The translations under genes were made by a program, and so were the position numbers. Below the pieces are notes generated by a model. The model was given only the letters and a program-made list of their open reading frames with translations. It searched no databases and was not told the DNA's origin. From the NCBI GenBank assembly GCA_038231615.1, contig JBBRLA010000422.1, positions 1 through 7,607 on the forward strand: a stretch of DNA of 7,607 nt. The letters run 5' to 3'. The DNA comes from JBBRLA01 sp038231615. Lineage in GTDB: Bacteria; Myxococcota_A; Polyangia; Palsa-1104; JAEUJZ01. Below, piece by piece: positions 4,821 to 7,607 of the stretch; position 1 is the stretch's first letter; the number at the start of each line of letters is the position of its first letter.

Positions 4821-7139
4821 ATGAACGAAGCCGAGACCCGGGCCGAGCACATCGATCCCGCACTCCGGGAGGCGGGCTGGGGCGTCGTCGAAGGCAGCCG
4901 CATTCGCTGCGAATACCAGATCTCCCCCGGCCGCCTGGAGGGCGCCGGCAGGCGCGGCAAGGGCCTGACCGCCGACTACGTGCTGGAGTATCGCAACACC
5001 CGGCTGGCCGTGGTCGAGGCCAAGGCGTGGGACAAGGAGCTGACCGAAGGCGTCGGCCAGGCCAAAAACTACGCCGCCAAGCTGTCCCTGCGCTTCGCCT
5101 ACGCCACCAACGGCCGGGGCCTGTACGCCATCGACATGCACACCGGAGCCGAAGGCGAGCTGCAAAGGTACCCTACCCCGGACGAGCTGTGGGGCCGGAT
5201 CTTCGCCGATGCGAACCAATGGCGCGACCTGTTCGCCGCCGTCGCCTTCGAGGACAAGGGCGGCTCCCACCCGGGCCGCTACTACCAGGACATCGCCATC
5301 GGGCGGGTGATGGACGCCATCGCCGGGGACCGTCAACGCATCCTTTTGACCCTGGCCACCGGCACGGGCAAGACCTTCATCGCCTTCCAGATTGCCTGGA
5401 AACTCTTCCACAGCCGCTGGAACCTGGGCCGCGCCCCCACCCGCCGGCCGCGCATCCTCTTTCTGGCCGACCGCAACATCCTGGCCGACCAGGCCTACAA
5501 CGCCTTCTCGGCCTTTCCCGAGGACGCGATGGTCCGCATCGCGCCACAGGACATTCGCAAGAAGGGCAAGGTGCCGAAGAACGGCAGCCTGTTCTTCACC
5601 ATCTTCCAGACCTTCATGAGCGGGCCGCCCAAGAACGGCCAACCGTCGCCTTACTTCGGCGGCTATCCGCCCGACTTCTTCGACTTCATCGTCATCGACG
5701 AGTGCCACCGGGGCGGCGCCCACGACGAGAGCAACTGGCGCGGCATTTTGGAATACTTCGCCCCCGCGGTGCAACTCGGCCTGACCGCCACGCCCAAGCG
5801 CACCGACAACGTGGACACCTACGCCTACTTCGGCGATCCGGTTTATGTCTACTCCCTGAAGCAGGGCATCAACGACGGCTTCCTGACCCCGTTCAAGGTG
5901 AAGCAGATTTCCACCACCCTGGACGAATATGTCTACACCCCGGACGACAAGCTGGTCGAGGGCGAGATCCAGACCGGCAGGCGGTATGAAGAGAAGGACT
6001 TCAACAGGATCATCGAGATCAAGGAGCGGGAAGCCCACCGGGTAAAGATCCTGATGGACCAGATCGACCAGTCACAAAAGACGCTGGTGTTCTGCGCGAC
6101 ACAGGCCCACGCCCTGGCGGTGCGGGACCTCATCAACCAGATCAAGCACAGCGCGGACCCGAACTACTGTCAGCGGGTGACCGCCGACGAAGGCGAGCTG
6201 GGCGAGCAGCACCTGCGGGACTTTCAGGACAACGAAAAGACGGTCCCGACGGTCCTGACCACGTCCCAGAAGCTGTCGACCGGCGTGGACGCGCGCAACA
6301 TCCGCAACATCGCCTTGATGCGCCCGATCAACTCGATGATCGAGTTCAAGCAGATCATCGGGCGGGGCACCCGGCTTTACGAGGGCAAGGACTATTTTAC
6401 GATCTACGACTTCGTCAAGGCCCATCACCACTTCAGCGACCCGGAGTGGGACGGGGAGCCGGCCGAGCCGGAGCCGAAAGGGCCCGGGTATCCGCCCCGC
6501 CCGCCGGCCTCATCGGACGAGGCCCGGGACCGGGGGGGGGAGTACGGCAAAGGTACCCGGATCAAGATCAAGCTGGCCGATGGAAAAGAGCGGTCCATCC
6601 AGCACATGATGAGCACCACCTTCTGGCACCCCGACGGGACGCCGATGTCGGCGCAGCAGTTCATGCAGATGCTTTTTGGCAGCTTGCCGGACTTCTTCAA
6701 AAACGAGTCCGAGCTGCGGGCCCTGTGGAGCGAACCGGAGACCCGCAAGAAGCTCTTGCAGGGGCTGGCCGACAAGGGCTTCGGGGGCGAACGACTGGCG
6801 GAGATGCAAAAGCTCGTCGACGGCGAGAAGAGCGACCTGTTCGATGTGCTGGCCTACGTGGCCTACGCCCTTCCCCTGGTCAGCAGAGCGGAGCGCGCCG
6901 CCCAGGCCCGTCTCGACATCGGCGCCCATTACGACAGCAAGCAGCAGGGCTTTCTCGACTTCGTGCTATCGCACTACGTCACCGTCGGGGTAGAGGAGTT
7001 GGACCAGGAGAAGCTCAAACCCTTGTTGCGCCTCAAGTACCACGATTCCATCAGCGATGCGCTGGCCGACCTGGGGCGACCCGAGGAGGTCAGACAGGTC
7101 TTCGTCGGCTTTCAGAAATACCTCTACCAGCATCTGTAG
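4821..7139 (+). CDS. hsdR: Type I restriction endonuclease/translocase subunit HsdR
   Basis: HsdR is the ATP-dependent motor and nuclease of the Type I complex. The 772-aa form starts at MNEAETRAEHIDPAL, preceded by GGGG about 7 bases upstream; ATG 4803, six codons earlier, is an alternative. The N-terminal PD-(D/E)xK nuclease shows Asp52 (TADY) and E66-A-K68 (VVEAK). The superfamily 2 helicase core has Walker A ATGTGKT (179-185), Walker B DECH (293-296), motif III TAT (322-324) and motif VI QIIGRGTR (511-518). A Pro/Gly/Glu-rich linker (about 545-580) contains a run of nine G residues in the DNA. The C-terminal EcoEI-type domain, which contacts the methyltransferase, ends FVGFQKYLYQHL. Length and order match the EcoEI-like family, and all catalytic motifs are present. 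The gene is separated from hsdS by the cargo segment. I see no clear promoter in the 188 bases upstream (4633-4820), which hold no supportable gene. Confidence 0.97.
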   Translation: MNEAETRAEHIDPALREAGWGVVEGSRIRCEYQISPGRLEGAGRRGKGLTADYVLEYRNTRLAVVEAKAWDKELTEGVGQAKNYAAKLSLRFAYATNGRGLYAIDMHTGAEGELQRYPTPDELWGRIFADANQWRDLFAAVAFEDKGGSHPGRYYQDIAIGRVMDAIAGDRQRILLTLATGTGKTFIAFQIAWKLFHSRWNLGRAPTRRPRILFLADRNILADQAYNAFSAFPEDAMVRIAPQDIRKKGKVPKNGSLFFTIFQTFMSGPPKNGQPSPYFGGYPPDFFDFIVIDECHRGGAHDESNWRGILEYFAPAVQLGLTATPKRTDNVDTYAYFGDPVYVYSLKQGINDGFLTPFKVKQISTTLDEYVYTPDDKLVEGEIQTGRRYEEKDFNRIIEIKEREAHRVKILMDQIDQSQKTLVFCATQAHALAVRDLINQIKHSADPNYCQRVTADEGELGEQHLRDFQDNEKTVPTVLTTSQKLSTGVDARNIRNIALMRPINSMIEFKQIIGRGTRLYEGKDYFTIYDFVKAHHHFSDPEWDGEPAEPEPKGPGYPPRPPASSDEARDRGGEYGKGTRIKIKLADGKERSIQHMMSTTFWHPDGTPMSAQQFMQMLFGSLPDFFKNESELRALWSEPETRKKLLQGLADKGFGGERLAEMQKLVDGEKSDLFDVLAYVAYALPLVSRAERAAQARLDIGAHYDSKQQGFLDFVLSHYVTVGVEELDQEKLKPLLRLKYHDSISDALADLGRPEEVRQVFVGFQKYLYQHL
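6532..6540 (+). repeat. Run of nine G within hsdR
   Basis: Nine consecutive G bases encode part of Arg571-Gly572-Gly573-Glu574 in the linker before the C-terminal domain of HsdR. With nine G the frame is intact. Losing one G would lead to TGA at 6607-6609, and gaining one would shift into a frame that stays open to 7348. Tracts of this length can slip during replication, but in such a GC-rich linker the run may be incidental. Confidence 0.6.
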
Positions 7140-7156
7140 GACCCGGGCCCGGCGCC

Positions 7157-7171
7157 GCGACGGCCTGTCGC
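7157..7171. terminator. Weak hairpin between convergent genes
   Basis: GCGAC (7157-7161) and GTCGC (7167-7171) flank a 5-base loop in the 35-base gap between the converging ends of hsdR and the minus-strand gene. The position suits a bidirectional terminator. The stem is short and no U-run follows on either strand, so support is weak. Confidence 0.2.
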
Positions 7172-7174
7172 CCG

Positions 7175-7360
7175 CTACACCAGCGAAACCGTCTCCCCGC
7201 CGGCCCAGGTGGCGGTGGCGCGGAGTTGGGTGAAGAAGGCCCGGTTTCTGAACTGCGGGTCGCTGGCCTGCTGGAAGCCGAGATACTCACGATCACCCGG
7301 GCCTTGGCTGTAGCGCCCACGCGCAGCAGCACTTTCGGACAAGGCTGACTGCGTCGTCAT
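7175..7360 (-). CDS. Small protein with duplicated ATWAGGET tail, paralogue of its upstream neighbour
   Basis: This is a 61-aa protein from ATG 7360, preceded by GGAG 4 bases upstream (GTGGAGTAGCATG); that site overlaps the end of the preceding minus-strand gene. The first ~25 residues (MTTQSALSESAAARGRYSQG onward) are polar and low in complexity. The last 36 residues begin YLGFQQASDPQFRNRAFFTQ and end in LRATATWAGGETVSLV. They align without gaps to the tail of the upstream gene, with 19 of 36 residues identical. There is no signal peptide, cysteine pair or membrane segment. The near coupling to the upstream gene (one base between its TAG and this ATG) indicates one operon. I do not recognise the family. 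A short polar N-terminus with a shared compact tail could be a small binding protein, a structural subunit or a modified peptide; none of these is shown. Confidence 0.6.
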   Translation of the reverse strand: MTTQSALSESAAARGRYSQGPGDREYLGFQQASDPQFRNRAFFTQLRATATWAGGETVSLV

Positions 7361-7472
7361 GCTACTCCACTCGCATCGTCTCGCCGCCGGCCCAGGTGGC
7401 GCTGGGGCGCAGGTTCATCAGGAAGGCATTGTCCCTTAAGGCCGGGTCGCTGCAATTCTTGAAGCCGACGTA
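7178..7472 (-). repeat. Tandem duplication of a 36-codon C-terminal module
   Basis: The segments 7178-7285 and 7365-7472 encode the gap-free matching tails of two adjacent minus-strand genes. They are also similar in DNA, for example both contain CGCCGGCCCAGGTGGCG (7198-7214 and near 7385-7401). This indicates an old tandem gene duplication with selection on the motif S-D-P, L-R and A-T-W-A-G-G-E-T. Confidence 0.65.
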
Positions 7473-7607
7473 CATCTGCCCCTTCACCAGCTCCATGATC
7501 TGTCGGTAGGTCAGGTGGCGGAACGCCCAGGCCACTTCCCGCACCAGATCGAAATCCGCCGGGCTGGTCCCCTTGCCGTGCATAAGGCCGGTGAACAGCG
7601 CGATTAG
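7362..7607 (-). CDS. Unidentified protein with ATWAGGET tail, C-terminal part, runs off the right edge
   Basis: The minus-strand frame is open from the right edge (LIALFTGL) through MHGKGTSPADFDLVREVAWA and LTYRQIMELVKGQ to the tail. The tail starts YVGFKNCSDPALRDNAFLMN and ends LRPSATWAGGETMRVE at TAG 7364-7362. An ATG at 7583 has no Shine-Dalgarno sequence, and coding-like sequence continues before it, so the gene most likely begins outside the window. The region before the tail looks helical. The 36-residue tail is shared with the following gene. Strong G/C third-position bias supports coding on this strand. Function is not recognisable from this fragment. Confidence 0.55.
   Translation of the reverse strand, partial: LIALFTGLMHGKGTSPADFDLVREVAWAFRHLTYRQIMELVKGQMYVGFKNCSDPALRDNAFLMNLRPSATWAGGETMRVE

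Noticed and set aside
4683..6038. Long minus-strand frame of 451 codons opposite hsdR
   Set aside because: It is an antisense shadow of hsdR with low-complexity Val/Gly/Leu/Ala composition.
1..7607. Possible relationship between the left-edge and right-edge minus-strand genes (both have a DLIR/DLVR segment after a hydrophobic IAM/IAL stretch)
   Set aside because: The likeness is a few residues in helical sequence and both genes are partial, so it is too weak to claim homology.
1..7607. CRISPR array, tRNA or rRNA gene, insertion sequence
   Set aside because: No regularly spaced repeats, tRNA-like fold or transposase was found on either strand.

Overview
The window is a GC-rich bacterial accessory region, with coding sequence strongly biased to G/C at third positions. 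It is built around a complete Type I restriction-modification system on the + strand. Nothing in it fixes the taxon. The codon bias and gene families would fit a high-GC proteobacterium or a similar environmental bacterium, and I would not go further.

Layout. Positions 1-284 hold the 5' part of an unidentified minus-strand gene that runs off the left edge. Its first usable ATG overlaps the hsdM ATG head to head. hsdM (283-1740) and hsdS (1737-2927) are translationally coupled by an ATGA overlap. Next comes a 1.9-kb insert between hsdS and hsdR. It contains a cluster of palindromes (about 2946-3020), a leader with a candidate promoter, a small ribbon-helix-helix-like gene (3332-3535), a small four-cysteine zinc-ribbon-like gene (3592-3798), and a Phd/YefM-VapC toxin-antitoxin pair (3950-4632). 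The antitoxin promoter carries a perfect TGTACA-centred palindrome. The toxin reading frame has an in-frame TAG at codon 72. After 188 bases with no convincing gene, hsdR (4821-7139) completes the restriction system. At the right end, two small minus-strand genes (7175-7360 and 7362-7607, the latter running off the edge) converge on hsdR. They share a duplicated C-terminal module ending in ATWAGGET.

How the parts work together. HsdM and HsdS together form the modification methyltransferase, and adding HsdR gives the ATP-dependent translocase/nuclease. HsdS has two target-recognition domains that are visibly lower in GC than the rest of the operon, as expected if specificity modules are exchanged. 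The cargo between hsdS and hsdR, a toxin-antitoxin locus and small DNA-binding or zinc proteins, is the usual hitchhiker pattern of defence islands. The toxin is probably dead in this copy because the amber codon removes the second half of the PIN active site. The antitoxin and its operator look intact. The genes with no known role are the left-edge minus-strand gene, the zinc-ribbon protein and the right-end tandem pair. The tandem pair is the most likely place for something undescribed.
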